Part shown: piece after piece, positions 1 through 9,374 of the stretch
How positions within the stretch are numbered: the stretch's first letter is position 1
How the letters are laid out: the number at the start of each line of letters is the position of its first letter
DNA from: DASTYK01 sp964384585
Lineage (GTDB): Bacteria; Gemmatimonadota; Gemmatimonadetes; Longimicrobiales; RSA9
Assembly: GCA_964384585.1 (NCBI GenBank)
Contig: CAYLME010000066.1
Span: forward strand, 1-17,887
Length of the DNA stretch: 17,887 bases
Reading direction: 5' to 3'
Made by a program: the position numbers and the translations under genes
The notes under the pieces: model-generated
Database searches by the model: none
Told to the model about the DNA's origin: nothing
What the model saw: the letters and a program-made list of their open reading frames with translations, nothing else

Positions 1-651
1 CGCTATCCCGAAGACGAGATGTTCGCTGTGCTGACTCTGGAATCCACGCGGGCGCATGCCGCGATCGTGGGCGAGGACCTCGGGACCGTCGTGGCTTCGA
101 TCCGGCGCCGCATGGAGCGGCACGCGATTCACCGTATGTTCGTCGTGCAGTACGAGATCGATCCGGACGGCGAGCCGCCCCTGAAGCCGCCGCCGGCGCA
201 GAGTGCGGCATCCCTCAACACGCATGACATGCCGACCTTCACGGGCTTCTGGCAGGAGCGCGACATCCATACCATGCGCGACATCGGGCTGTACGACCAG
301 GCGCAGGATCGCGACGCGCAGAAGCAGCGGGTGCGGCTGCGCTCGGCGCTGGCGCGCCACGTGCACGTATCGGAGCACGCCGCACAGGCGGATGCCCCCT
401 CTCCGGTGCTGGATTGCCTGCTCGACTGGCTCGCAGCGGGCCCGGCCGCCATCGTGCTGATCGGGCTGGAGGATCTCTGGCTGGAGCCCGACCCCCAGAA
501 CGTGCCGGGCACGGGCCCGGATACGCAACCGAACTGGCGACGCCGGTTCCGCCATCCGTTCCCCGACGTATTCCGTCGTGACGACGTGAGCGCACGACTC
601 CAACGCATCGCCGGGGCGCGCCGGACCAGCGCCCGCGAGGAGCAGGAATGA
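1..651 (+). CDS. malQ: 4-alpha-glucanotransferase (amylomaltase), C-terminal part, 5' end outside window
   Basis: GH77 disproportionating enzyme that moves maltodextrin segments between glucan chains in the cytoplasm. The reading frame is open from base 1, so only the last 216 residues are visible. They contain GEDLGTV (the Glu, visible residue 25, matches the GH77 acid/base), NTHDMPTFTGFW (the Asp matches the third conserved catalytic acid) and the late family signature NVPGT...PNWR (around bases 499-540). The nucleophile region lies upstream of the window. The stop codon overlaps the glgB start as ATGA, which argues for translational coupling. In this operon MalQ would rebuild chains long enough for TreY from the short maltodextrins left over. 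The family call is firm; the total length is unknown. Confidence 0.93.
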   Translation, partial: RYPEDEMFAVLTLESTRAHAAIVGEDLGTVVASIRRRMERHAIHRMFVVQYEIDPDGEPPLKPPPAQSAASLNTHDMPTFTGFWQERDIHTMRDIGLYDQAQDRDAQKQRVRLRSALARHVHVSEHAAQADAPSPVLDCLLDWLAAGPAAIVLIGLEDLWLEPDPQNVPGTGPDTQPNWRRRFRHPFPDVFRRDDVSARLQRIAGARRTSAREEQE

Positions 652-2549
652 GAGAGACATTCATTTCCGAGCACGACCTCTACCTGTTCAACGAGGGCAC
701 GCACAATCAGCTCTACCGGCGACTGGGCGCGCATGCCGGCAGCATGAACGGCGAGGACGGCACCCACTTCGCCGTATGGGCACCGAACGCGCGCGCGGTG
801 TCCGTCTTCGGCGACTTCAATGACTGGCGACCCGGTGAGATCGCGCTCGAGCCGGTTGGCGTGTCGGGGATCTGGGCGGGTTTCGTTCCGGGCGTCGCGA
901 CCGGCTCGACGTACAAGTATCACATCATCTCGCAACACCACGGCTACCGCGTAGAGAAGGCAGACCCGTTCGGTTTTCTGCACGAGACACCGCCGCGTAC
1001 TGCGTCCGTCGTGACGACGCTGGGCTACGACTGGGGCGACAGCCGCTGGATGCAGCAGCGACGCGACCGCAACGCGCTCGGCGCGCCGATCTCGATCTAC
1101 GAAATGCACATCGGCTCCTGGATGCGACCTGCCGAGCAGGGCCGTTTCCTCGGCTACCGCGAGCTGGCACCGCGCCTTGCCGAGTATGTCAATGCGATGG
1201 GCTTCACGCACGTCGAGCTGCTGCCCGTCATGGAACACCCGTTCTACGGGTCATGGGGCTACCAGACCACCGGGTACTTTGCGCCGACCTCGCGTTACGG
1301 GTCACCGCAGGACTTCATGTACCTGATCGACGTGCTCCATCAGCACGACATCGGCGTGATACTCGACTGGGTCCCGTCCCACTTTCCCGGCGACGAGCAC
1401 GGCCTCGCCTACTTCGACGGCACTCACCTCTACGAGCATGCGGACCCGCGCCAGGGATTTCATCCGGACTGGAGCAGCTACATCTTCAACTACGGACGCA
1501 ACGAGGTACGCAGCTTCCTGCTCAGCAGCGCCCGCTTCTGGCTCGACGAGTATCACGCTGATGGTCTGCGCGTGGACGCTGTCGCGTCCATGCTCTATCT
1601 CGACTATTCCCGCAAGGAAGGCGAGTGGATTCCCAACCCGTTCGGTGGACGTGAGAACCTCGATGCCATCGAGTTCCTGCGACGGCTGAACTCCGACGTT
1701 TATGGCTCGCATCCCGACGTGCAGACGTACGCGGAGGAATCGACCGCCTGGCCGATGGTGTCGCGTCCTGTATACGTGGGCGGTCTCGGCTTCGGCATGA
1801 AGTGGGACATGGGCTGGATGCACGATACGCTCGAGTACATCCGTCATGATCCCGTCCACCGCCATTACCATCACGGGGAGCTGACCTTCCGGATGGTGTA
1901 CGCGTTCAACGAGAACTTCGTGCTGCCGCTCTCGCACGATGAGGTCGTGCACGGAAAAGGCTCGCTGCTCGACCGCATGCCAGGCGACGACTGGCAACGG
2001 TTCGCCAACCTGCGCCTGCTCTACGGCTATATGTACACGCAGCCCGGCAAGAAGCTGTTGTTCATGGGCGGCGAGTTCGGCCAGGGCCGGGAGTGGAGCC
2101 ACGAGTCGTCGCTCGACTGGCATCTGCTCCAGTATCCACATCACGAGGGCATACGTCGCTGGATCACGGATCTCAACCGCGTATATCGCGAGGAGCCCGC
2201 GGCGCACGCGCTCGACTTCTCGCACGACGGCTTCAGCTGGATCGACATGCACGACAGCTCGAACAGTGTTGTCAGCTACATGCGGCGCGGGCCCGATCCC
2301 GACGACACGCTGGTCATCGTCTGCAACTTCACGCCGGTCGTGCGTTCGAACTACCGGCTCGGAGTGCCTGCCGCGGGGTTCTGGCAGGAGATCCTCAACA
2401 GCGACGCCGTCGACTACGGCGGCACCGGCGTCGGCAACCTCGGCGGCGTGGAAGCGACACCGCTCCCATCGCACGGCCAGCTGCGGTCCATCACGCTCAC
2501 GCTGCCGCCGCTCTCGACGCTCGTGCTGAAACGAACACGTGAGACGTGA
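648..2549 (+). CDS. glgB: 1,4-alpha-glucan branching enzyme
   Basis: Makes alpha-1,6 branches in glycogen (EC 2.4.1.18, GH13_9) in the cytoplasm. The 633 residues hold an N-terminal CBM48 beta-sandwich (about 20-115, with FAVWAPNA and FGDFNDW), then the catalytic barrel (about 145-520) and a C-terminal all-beta domain. Catalytic residues are readable: nucleophile D310 in DGLRVDAVASM, acid/base E363 in YAEESTAW, and D431 in LPLSHDEVVHGK. The length matches the shorter branching enzymes that lack the extra N1 module of the roughly 730-residue E. coli form. The ATG overlaps the malQ stop by 4 bp. A GAGGAG Shine-Dalgarno at 637-642 stands 5 bp upstream and supports this start. Confidence 0.97.
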   Translation: MRETFISEHDLYLFNEGTHNQLYRRLGAHAGSMNGEDGTHFAVWAPNARAVSVFGDFNDWRPGEIALEPVGVSGIWAGFVPGVATGSTYKYHIISQHHGYRVEKADPFGFLHETPPRTASVVTTLGYDWGDSRWMQQRRDRNALGAPISIYEMHIGSWMRPAEQGRFLGYRELAPRLAEYVNAMGFTHVELLPVMEHPFYGSWGYQTTGYFAPTSRYGSPQDFMYLIDVLHQHDIGVILDWVPSHFPGDEHGLAYFDGTHLYEHADPRQGFHPDWSSYIFNYGRNEVRSFLLSSARFWLDEYHADGLRVDAVASMLYLDYSRKEGEWIPNPFGGRENLDAIEFLRRLNSDVYGSHPDVQTYAEESTAWPMVSRPVYVGGLGFGMKWDMGWMHDTLEYIRHDPVHRHYHHGELTFRMVYAFNENFVLPLSHDEVVHGKGSLLDRMPGDDWQRFANLRLLYGYMYTQPGKKLLFMGGEFGQGREWSHESSLDWHLLQYPHHEGIRRWITDLNRVYREEPAAHALDFSHDGFSWIDMHDSSNSVVSYMRRGPDPDDTLVIVCNFTPVVRSNYRLGVPAAGFWQEILNSDAVDYGGTGVGNLGGVEATPLPSHGQLRSITLTLPPLSTLVLKRTRET

Positions 2550-2553
2550 TGTC

Positions 2554-4431
2554 ATGGCCGTGGATACGGCCGCACCGATCGTATCGCAGGTGACACCGTT
2601 GCCGTTGGGCGCACGGCTCACCGGCACCACCGCGACCTTCTGCGTGTGGGCGCCGTACGTCGGCACAATGGACCTCGTTCTCGATGGGCCGCGCCGGGAG
2701 ACGTGCGCGATGCTTCGAAGCGACGACGGTTACTTCACGGCAACGCTCGACGACGTCGAGTCCGGGCAGCGCTACGGTTACCGGATCGACGGCGGCGATG
2801 TCGTGCCTGATCCCGCGACGCGCTGTCAGCCGGACGGTGTCCACGGGATGTCCGCAGTGCAGCCCGCCTCGTTCGACTGGTCCGACAGCGGCTGGGCCGG
2901 CCTGCCCCTCGAGGAATACGTGCTCTATGAGCTTCATCCGGGCACGTTCACTCCCGAAGGCACGCTCGACGCGGCGGCGCAGCGCATTCCCGCGCTGCGC
3001 GACCTCGGCGTCACGGTGATCGAGCTGATGCCGCTCGCGCAGTACCCGGGCACGCGCAACTGGGGGTATGACGGCGTTCATCCGTTCGCCGTGCAGAACA
3101 GCTACGGCGGACCGGAAGCACTCAAGCGCTTCGTCGATGCCTGCCACCGTGAGGGCCTTGCCGTATGCCTTGACGTCGTCCACAACCACATAGGCCCTGA
3201 GGGCAGTCACCTGCACCGGTTCGGGCCGTATTTCACGGGGCGCTACGCCACGCCCTGGGGAGACGCGCTCAACTTCGACGGGTCCGACTCCGAGCACGTG
3301 CGCGAGTACTTCATCGAGTCAGCACTCCAGTGGGTGGACGAGTACCGCATCGATGCACTCCGGCTGGACGCAGTGCATGCGATCGCAGACAGTTCCACCT
3401 ACCCGTTCCTGCGCGCGCTGGCGGAACGGGTGCACGAGCGCGCGCACGCCCTCGGTCGCACGGTCTGCGTGATCGCCGAGAGCGATCTCGCGGATCCAGG
3501 CATCGTCCGCCCCGTACAGCGGGGTGGACTCGGCATGGACGGGCAGTGGCTGGACGACTTCCATCACGCGCTGCATGCGCTGCTCACCGGCGAGCGCGAT
3601 GGATACTATCAGGACTACGGTGGACTCGAGCACCTCGCCCGTGCGTACGCTCGCGGATACGTCTACGCAGGCGAGTACTCACCGTATCGCAGGCGCCGGC
3701 ACGGAGCGCCCGCGGACGACGTCGAACCCATGCGATTCGTAGCCTTCGTCCAGAACCACGACCAGATCGGCAATCGTGCGCACGGAGACCGCCTGACGAG
3801 CCATCTTTCGGAGGAGCAGCACCAGCTCGCAGCCGCCGCCCTGTTGCTCGGGCCGTTCACGCCACTCCTCTTCATGGGCGAAGAGTACGGCGAGCCGGCG
3901 CCGTTTCCCTACTTCGTCAGCCATTCGGACGACGAGCTGATCGAAGCCGTGCGGCGCGGTCGCGCGCAGGAGTTCGCCAGTTTCACCAGGATCGGTGTGC
4001 CGCCGGATCCGTGCGCAGAAACGACCTTCCGATCCGCCGTACTGAACTGGTCGCTGCGGGAGAGCGGTCACCACGCAAAGCGGCTCGCCTTCTACATGAA
4101 CCTGCTCGCCATCCGGAAGGAGATCCGGTCGCTGCGTCCGCGGTCGTTCGAGGAAATCGAAACGCATGTGGAACCTGGAGCACTGACGCTGCGTGTCACG
4201 TCAACCACGGACGCCGGTGCAACCGCGCTCTACCTGAATTTCAGCGACCGGCCGACAACCGCTCGGATTCCGGCCGCGGGCGACGCAGGCACCTGGCGCG
4301 TACGCCTTGACACCCGGGCATCGAACACCGCGGCGTCAACCGTCACTGATGCGACCGCACTGGCTGGTTCATCGCTCGAGCTCGCACCACACTCTGCCGT
4401 GCTGCTGCTGCGTGAGGCGCACCCCGCATGA
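2554..4431 (+). CDS. treZ: malto-oligosyltrehalose trehalohydrolase
   Basis: Second step of the TreY/TreZ route: hydrolyses the alpha-1,4 bond next to the terminal trehalosyl unit and frees trehalose (EC 3.2.1.141, GH13_10). Read from ATG 2554 the protein has 625 residues. A CBM48-like N-terminal domain (about 15-110) is followed by YELHPGTFTPEGT, which starts the barrel, and the active-site set D272 (DALRLDAVHAI), E309 (VIAESDLADP) and D403 (FVQNHDQIGN). The motif GYDGVHPFAVQNSYGGP is also typical of TreZ. The start is ambiguous. An in-frame GTG at 2539 would overlap glgB by 11 bp, while ATG 2554 lies 4 bp beyond the glgB stop. Neither has a strong ribosome-binding site, and I prefer the ATG. 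The stop overlaps the next gene as ATGA. Confidence 0.95.
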   Translation: MAVDTAAPIVSQVTPLPLGARLTGTTATFCVWAPYVGTMDLVLDGPRRETCAMLRSDDGYFTATLDDVESGQRYGYRIDGGDVVPDPATRCQPDGVHGMSAVQPASFDWSDSGWAGLPLEEYVLYELHPGTFTPEGTLDAAAQRIPALRDLGVTVIELMPLAQYPGTRNWGYDGVHPFAVQNSYGGPEALKRFVDACHREGLAVCLDVVHNHIGPEGSHLHRFGPYFTGRYATPWGDALNFDGSDSEHVREYFIESALQWVDEYRIDALRLDAVHAIADSSTYPFLRALAERVHERAHALGRTVCVIAESDLADPGIVRPVQRGGLGMDGQWLDDFHHALHALLTGERDGYYQDYGGLEHLARAYARGYVYAGEYSPYRRRRHGAPADDVEPMRFVAFVQNHDQIGNRAHGDRLTSHLSEEQHQLAAAALLLGPFTPLLFMGEEYGEPAPFPYFVSHSDDELIEAVRRGRAQEFASFTRIGVPPDPCAETTFRSAVLNWSLRESGHHAKRLAFYMNLLAIRKEIRSLRPRSFEEIETHVEPGALTLRVTSTTDAGATALYLNFSDRPTTARIPAAGDAGTWRVRLDTRASNTAASTVTDATALAGSSLELAPHSAVLLLREAHPA

Positions 4432-6848
4432 CGAGATATCTCTGTATTCACGGCCACTTCTACCAGCCGCCGCGCGAGAATGCGTGGCTGGAGGCGATCG
4501 AGCTGCAGGATTCGGCGTATCCGTATCACGACTGGAACGAGCGAATCACAGCCGAGTGCTACGCACCCAACGCGGATTCGCGCATCCTGGACGGTTCGGA
4601 TCGCATCGTTCGCATCGTCAACAACTACGCGCGCATCAGCTACAACTTCGGCCCCACGCTCCTCGCGTGGCTGCAGCAGCATGCGCCGGATACGTATGCG
4701 TCGGTCATAGCAGCCGATGCGGAGAGCGCCGCACGCTTCGACGGACATGGCTCGGCACTCGCGCAGGCGTATAACCACTTGATCCTGCCGCTCGCCAACG
4801 AACGTGACAAGCGGACGCAGGTGCTCTGGGGCATCGAAGACTTCCGACATCGCTTCGGTCGTGTTCCGACCGGCATGTGGCTGCCGGAAACGGCGGTCGA
4901 CACGCCCACGCTGGAGGCGCTCGCGGCGAGCGGCGTACGTTTCACGATTCTGGCGCCGCACCAGGCGGCGGCGGTGCGTGCGCTCAGCGGCGGTGACTGG
5001 CACGACGTCACCGGTGGTCGGGTCGATCCACGCGTGCCGTACCTGGCGCGCCTGCCCGGCAACCGCGAGATCGTGCTGTACTTCTACGACGGTCCACCCT
5101 CCCGGGCGGTCGCGTTCGAGGGGCTGCTGCGCAATGGTGAACGATTCGCCGGTCGGCTGCGCGAGCTGCTGCGACCGGGTGACGATCTCCAGCTCGCGCA
5201 TATCGCGACGGACGGCGAGACCTACGGGCATCATCATCGCCACGGCGACATGGCGCTCGCGTACGCGCTGCGCCTGATCGATGACGACCCGACGATCGCG
5301 CTCACCAACTACAGCCAGTTCCTGCAGCTATGCCCGCCCCGTCATGAGGTCCGCATCGTGGAGGGCAGCTCGTGGAGCTGTGCACATGGAGTGGAGCGCT
5401 GGCGTTCCGATTGCGGGTGCAGCACGGGCGGTGACCCGGGATGGAACCAGGCGTGGCGCGAGCCGCTCCGGGCTGCGCTCGACTGGTTGCGTGATGAGAT
5501 CACGCCGGATTTCGAGGAGCATGTGTCGGTGCTGCTGCGCGACCCGTGGGAGGCGCGCGACGACTACATCTCGGTCGTGCTCGACCGGACGCCGCGCAAC
5601 GTGGACGCGTTCCTGGCACGCCACGCTGTGAACAGCTTCACTCCCGAACAGGACGTCCGCGCCCTGGAGCTGATGGAGCTGCAGCGTCACGCGATGCTCA
5701 TGTACACGAGCTGCGGCTGGTTCTTCAACGATGTTTCGGGGATCGAAACCGTGCAGGTGCTGCAGTACGCGGCGCGCGTGGCACAGCTCGCCGGCAAGTT
5801 GTTCGACCGACCGTTCGAGCCGCAGCTGATGATGATGCTCGAGCCGGCTGTGAGCAATGTGCCGGAGGCCGGAAACGGTCGCCGCATCTACGAGGAACAG
5901 GTCCTGTCGAAACGAGTGGACCTGTTGTCGGTCGCCGCGCACCACGCGGTGAGCTCACTGTTCGAGGGGACACCGCATGGCGGACGCATCTATTCGTATC
6001 GTGTGGGGCTCGAACGCCATGACCAGAAGAAGGCAGGTGACGCGACGCTGGCGGTCGGACGCGCACGGGTGTCCTCCGAGATCACGCGCGAGACCGAGAC
6101 CGTGACGTATGCGCTGCTCCATTTCGGCAGTCACAGCCTGTCGGGTGGAATCCGCCGCTATATCGGAGAAGGCGAGTATGATGCGCTCGCCGGGCAGATG
6201 CTGCGCTCGTTCGAGAGTGGTGACCTGACGGGTGTGATTCACCTGCTCGCGGAGTTTCCCCAGTACAGCTTCTCACTGAAATCACTGTTCGCCGACCGGC
6301 AGCGTGAGATCCTCTTCAATCTGCTGCGCGTACCGGTGCGGCAGGCGGAGGGCACATACCGCCGGCTCTACCGCGAGAACGCGACCCTCGTGCGCTTCCT
6401 GCTCGACATGGGGCTGCCGCTGCCGCGCGCGTTCACGATGGCGGCGGAGTTCGTGATCAATCGCGAGCTGCGTCGCATCTTCGAGGCGGAGAAGATCGAC
6501 CTGGAACGGGCACGCTCGCTGCTCGGCGAGGCGGACGATCTGCGGGTGCCGCTCGACGAGGGCGGCCTCTCTTTCGCGGTTGAACGATCGCTCGAGAACC
6601 TGGCGGCGGCGCATCGCACCCGTCCCTTCGACACGGCCGCTCTCGAGCAGTTCGTTGAGGTCGCTGCGCTCGCACGCGACCTGCCCTTCGAGGTGGACCT
6701 CTGGAAGACGCAGAACCTGTTCTATGCCACGATTCGTGAAACACTGACAGAGACCGTCGCCCGTACGGACGCCGGTGACGCGCGCGCAAGCCAGGCGATG
6801 CCCATGCTGTATCGGCTCGGTGAGCTGCTGAGCGTCGCTGTGCCATGA
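4428..6848 (+). CDS. GH57 family glycosidase with DUF3536-type C-terminal region
   Basis: An 806-residue cytoplasmic protein with no signal peptide. The N-terminal part is a GH57 barrel: IHGHFYQPPREN (residues 7-18) matches the first conserved GH57 region, GMWLPETAVD supplies the nucleophile E154, and ATDGETYGHHH supplies the acid/base D262. A Cys-rich stretch at 313-335 (C318, C329, C331) follows. The C-terminal half resembles DUF3536. To my knowledge members of this GH57 branch are annotated loosely as alpha-amylase or alpha-mannosidase relatives without a proven substrate. Here the gene sits between treZ and treY with ATGA overlaps at both ends, so an alpha-glucan or maltodextrin substrate is a reasonable inference. 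A branch-trimming role on glycogen is possible. The family is clear, the reaction is not. Confidence 0.88.
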   Translation: MTRYLCIHGHFYQPPRENAWLEAIELQDSAYPYHDWNERITAECYAPNADSRILDGSDRIVRIVNNYARISYNFGPTLLAWLQQHAPDTYASVIAADAESAARFDGHGSALAQAYNHLILPLANERDKRTQVLWGIEDFRHRFGRVPTGMWLPETAVDTPTLEALAASGVRFTILAPHQAAAVRALSGGDWHDVTGGRVDPRVPYLARLPGNREIVLYFYDGPPSRAVAFEGLLRNGERFAGRLRELLRPGDDLQLAHIATDGETYGHHHRHGDMALAYALRLIDDDPTIALTNYSQFLQLCPPRHEVRIVEGSSWSCAHGVERWRSDCGCSTGGDPGWNQAWREPLRAALDWLRDEITPDFEEHVSVLLRDPWEARDDYISVVLDRTPRNVDAFLARHAVNSFTPEQDVRALELMELQRHAMLMYTSCGWFFNDVSGIETVQVLQYAARVAQLAGKLFDRPFEPQLMMMLEPAVSNVPEAGNGRRIYEEQVLSKRVDLLSVAAHHAVSSLFEGTPHGGRIYSYRVGLERHDQKKAGDATLAVGRARVSSEITRETETVTYALLHFGSHSLSGGIRRYIGEGEYDALAGQMLRSFESGDLTGVIHLLAEFPQYSFSLKSLFADRQREILFNLLRVPVRQAEGTYRRLYRENATLVRFLLDMGLPLPRAFTMAAEFVINRELRRIFEAEKIDLERARSLLGEADDLRVPLDEGGLSFAVERSLENLAAAHRTRPFDTAALEQFVEVAALARDLPFEVDLWKTQNLFYATIRETLTETVARTDAGDARASQAMPMLYRLGELLSVAVP

Positions 6849-9340
6849 CGTTTCCGCGCGCAACATATCGCCTTCAACTGCACGCCGACTTCACTCTTCG
6901 CGATGCCGCGAACGTCGTCCCCATCCTGCATCGCATGGGCATCTCCCACCTTTACCTGTCGCCCGTCAGCCAGGCCAGGGCCGGAAGCGAACACGGTTAC
7001 GACGTGACCGATCCTGGCCGGATCAGTGATGCGCTGGGTGGAGCCGATGCCATGCAGGCGCTCGCCGCGGTGCTCGCGCAGCATGGCATGGGCGTGCTGC
7101 TCGACATCGTGCCGAATCACATGGCCGCGTCCACGGAGAATGACTGGTGGGCCGACCTGCTTCTCAACGGCGCCAGCTCGGCGCACGCACGCACCTTCGA
7201 CACACCGCTCGCGAGCGGAAATCCGGAGCCGTTGCTGCTGCCCGTCCTCGGCGCGCCGGCCGATGAGGTCGTGGCAGCGGGTGAGTTGCAGATCACGGAG
7301 CGCGACGGGAGGGGTGTGCTGCAGTATCACGATCAGTGGTTCCCCCTGCCCGACTCCGTGGCCGGGCACGAACGCGTCACTGCGCAGTTGCTCGCTTCCC
7401 TCCCCTACACGCTGGCGGACTGGCGCACCGTGCAGGAGGAGACCGGGTATCGCCGCTTCTTCGACGTGACCGGGCTCGTCGGTGTGCGCGTCGAGGACCC
7501 CGCGGTATTCGAACGGACACATGCCGGCATCCTGCAGTGGCTCCGGAACGGCTGGGTGCAGGGCCTGCGTATCGACCACATCGACGGCCTGCGCGATCCG
7601 GCCGGCTACCTCCGGATGCTCGGAGACGCGACGTCCCGGAGCGGAGAGCGCGAACGGCCCTACACTGTCGTCGAGAAGATCCTTGCACCGGACGAATGGC
7701 TGCCGCCGGACTGGCAGATGGATGGGACGACGGGCTACGAAATGATGCGCGTTGCATCCTCGTTCCTCGTCGATCCTGGCGGCTACCGCACGCTCGAAGA
7801 CCTGTTCCGCCGCCTGACGGGCACCACGCGGCAGTTCGACGACGTCGTGCACGCGTCCAAGCTCGAAGTGCTGGACAGGCTGTTCACGGCCGAGTTGCGC
7901 GATGTCGCAGGCTCGATCGCCGACATCATTGGTGTCGCGCACGACGACTGCGTGCGCGTGATGCGCGAGCTCACGGCGTCGCTCGGCGTCTACCGGACGT
8001 ACGTGAACGCCGAAGGAGCGTCGGCCATCGATCGCCTGCGCGTTGACGCTGCTCGTGCGGCTGCACGTGAGCGACTGGACGCCGGCGATCAACAGGTGCT
8101 CGATCGCGTCTGTCGGACGCTGCTGCTCGATGAGACGCAGACGTCCGCCCGGGACCGCGATCGGGCACTCGACGCGACTGCCCGCTGGCAGCAGCTCAGC
8201 GGCCCCGTGATGGCGAAGGGCTTCGAGGATACCGCGCTGTACCGCTGGCCCGTGCTGCTCGCTGTGAACGACGTCGGTGGCGAACCCGGTCGCTTCATGA
8301 ACGCGGACGAGGTCAACGACTTCTTCGTCCAGCGCGCGGCGAACGCGCCCGGCGCACTGAACGCCACGTCCACGCACGACAGCAAACGCAGCGGCGACAT
8401 GCGGGCACGCCTTCTCGTCCTGAGCGAGCGGGCACACGAATGGGTCGCATCCGTCGAGCGCTGGCTGCCGTTCCCGGGCGGAAGCGACGTAGCGATCACG
8501 CGCCGGGACGAGCTCACCCTGTTGCAGACGCTGGTTGGTGCGTGGCCGCTCGACGGCCCTCCCGACGAGGAGTTCGTGACACGCGTGCAGCAGTACATGC
8601 GCAAGGCCGCCCGCGAGGCGAAGCGGGAAACGGACTGGCTCGAGCCCGATGAAGCATACGAGCGTGCGCTGCTCGCGCTGGTGGAACGCGTGTTGACGTC
8701 CTCCGAGCTGGCCACAGTGCGCAAGGAATTGCAGGCATTCGTCGAGCGCATCGCGCTACATGGTGCGATCAACGCACTCGCACAGGTGGTACTCAAGTGC
8801 GCGGCGCCCGGCGTACCGGACACCTACCAGGGCACCGCACGGTGGCGTTTCGACCTCGTGGATCCTGACAATCGCCGGCCGGTCGATTACGACGAGCTCG
8901 CCGCGTTCATCAGCCAGCTGGAAAGCATCGTTGCGCAGCCGGATGCAGTTACGGTTTCGCGCCTGCGCGACGATTGGCGCGACGGACGCATCAAGCTGTA
9001 CGTACACATGGCGCTGCTGCACGCACGCCGCCGGTGCAATGCATTCGAGGGCAGCCATGAACCGCTCGCTGTCAGCGGTGCACGTGCGGCGAACCTCCTC
9101 GCCTTCCGCCGTGCGGGCGATGACGCGGCGGTGATCGCGATCGTTCCGCGCTGGCCCCGGCAGCTTGCGCCGGCGCACTCATGGCCGACAGGTGCAGCGT
9201 GGGGTGATACGACCATCGAGACCGGGCCAGGCCGGTGGCGGAACGTGCTGGACGGTGCACGCCACACCGCTCGGGACGGCCGGGTCCGACTGGCCGACGC
9301 CCTGGCGGTGCTGCCCGTCGCGCTGCTCGAGATGGAATGA
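6845..9340 (+). CDS. treY: malto-oligosyltrehalose synthase
   Basis: Converts the reducing-end alpha-1,4 bond of a maltodextrin to the alpha,alpha-1,1 bond of trehalose (EC 5.4.99.15, GH13_26); TreZ then cuts off trehalose. The 831-residue protein starts with TYRLQLHADFT and YLSPV...GSEHGYDV, both family hallmarks. It carries the catalytic set D244 (LRIDHIDGLRDP), E277 (TVVEKILAPDEWLP) and D512 (STHDSKRSGDMR). SGPVMAKGFEDTALYR (452-467) is diagnostic for TreY. The start ATG overlaps the upstream stop as ATGA. This is the last gene of the operon; a GC-rich hairpin follows 5 bp after the stop. Confidence 0.97.
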   Translation: MTFPRATYRLQLHADFTLRDAANVVPILHRMGISHLYLSPVSQARAGSEHGYDVTDPGRISDALGGADAMQALAAVLAQHGMGVLLDIVPNHMAASTENDWWADLLLNGASSAHARTFDTPLASGNPEPLLLPVLGAPADEVVAAGELQITERDGRGVLQYHDQWFPLPDSVAGHERVTAQLLASLPYTLADWRTVQEETGYRRFFDVTGLVGVRVEDPAVFERTHAGILQWLRNGWVQGLRIDHIDGLRDPAGYLRMLGDATSRSGERERPYTVVEKILAPDEWLPPDWQMDGTTGYEMMRVASSFLVDPGGYRTLEDLFRRLTGTTRQFDDVVHASKLEVLDRLFTAELRDVAGSIADIIGVAHDDCVRVMRELTASLGVYRTYVNAEGASAIDRLRVDAARAAARERLDAGDQQVLDRVCRTLLLDETQTSARDRDRALDATARWQQLSGPVMAKGFEDTALYRWPVLLAVNDVGGEPGRFMNADEVNDFFVQRAANAPGALNATSTHDSKRSGDMRARLLVLSERAHEWVASVERWLPFPGGSDVAITRRDELTLLQTLVGAWPLDGPPDEEFVTRVQQYMRKAAREAKRETDWLEPDEAYERALLALVERVLTSSELATVRKELQAFVERIALHGAINALAQVVLKCAAPGVPDTYQGTARWRFDLVDPDNRRPVDYDELAAFISQLESIVAQPDAVTVSRLRDDWRDGRIKLYVHMALLHARRRCNAFEGSHEPLAVSGARAANLLAFRRAGDDAAVIAIVPRWPRQLAPAHSWPTGAAWGDTTIETGPGRWRNVLDGARHTARDGRVRLADALAVLPVALLEME

Positions 9341-9345
9341 AGGCT

Positions 9346-9361
9346 GGCGGGACCGCCCGCC
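9346..9361. terminator. short GC hairpin between convergent treY and ubiE
   Basis: A perfect 6-bp all-GC stem (ggcggg / cccgcc) with a 4-base loop lies in the 34-bp gap between the two convergent stop codons. It may end transcription from both sides. No T-run follows on either strand, so it is not a canonical intrinsic terminator. Confidence 0.35.
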
Positions 9362-9374
9362 GTCCGGCTTGGAA

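Noticed and set aside
129..1238. 369-codon open frame on the minus strand opposite malQ and glgB
   Set aside because: Antisense shadow of two well-supported genes; its codons follow their GC pattern and no family is recognisable.
1302..2666. 454-codon open frame on the minus strand opposite glgB
   Set aside because: Antisense shadow of glgB; composition is low-information and it crosses the glgB-treZ junction without any gene-like feature.
6722..8437. 571-codon open frame on the minus strand opposite treY
   Set aside because: It mirrors the codon pattern of treY in GC-rich DNA, has no recognisable domain, and treY is certain from its motifs.
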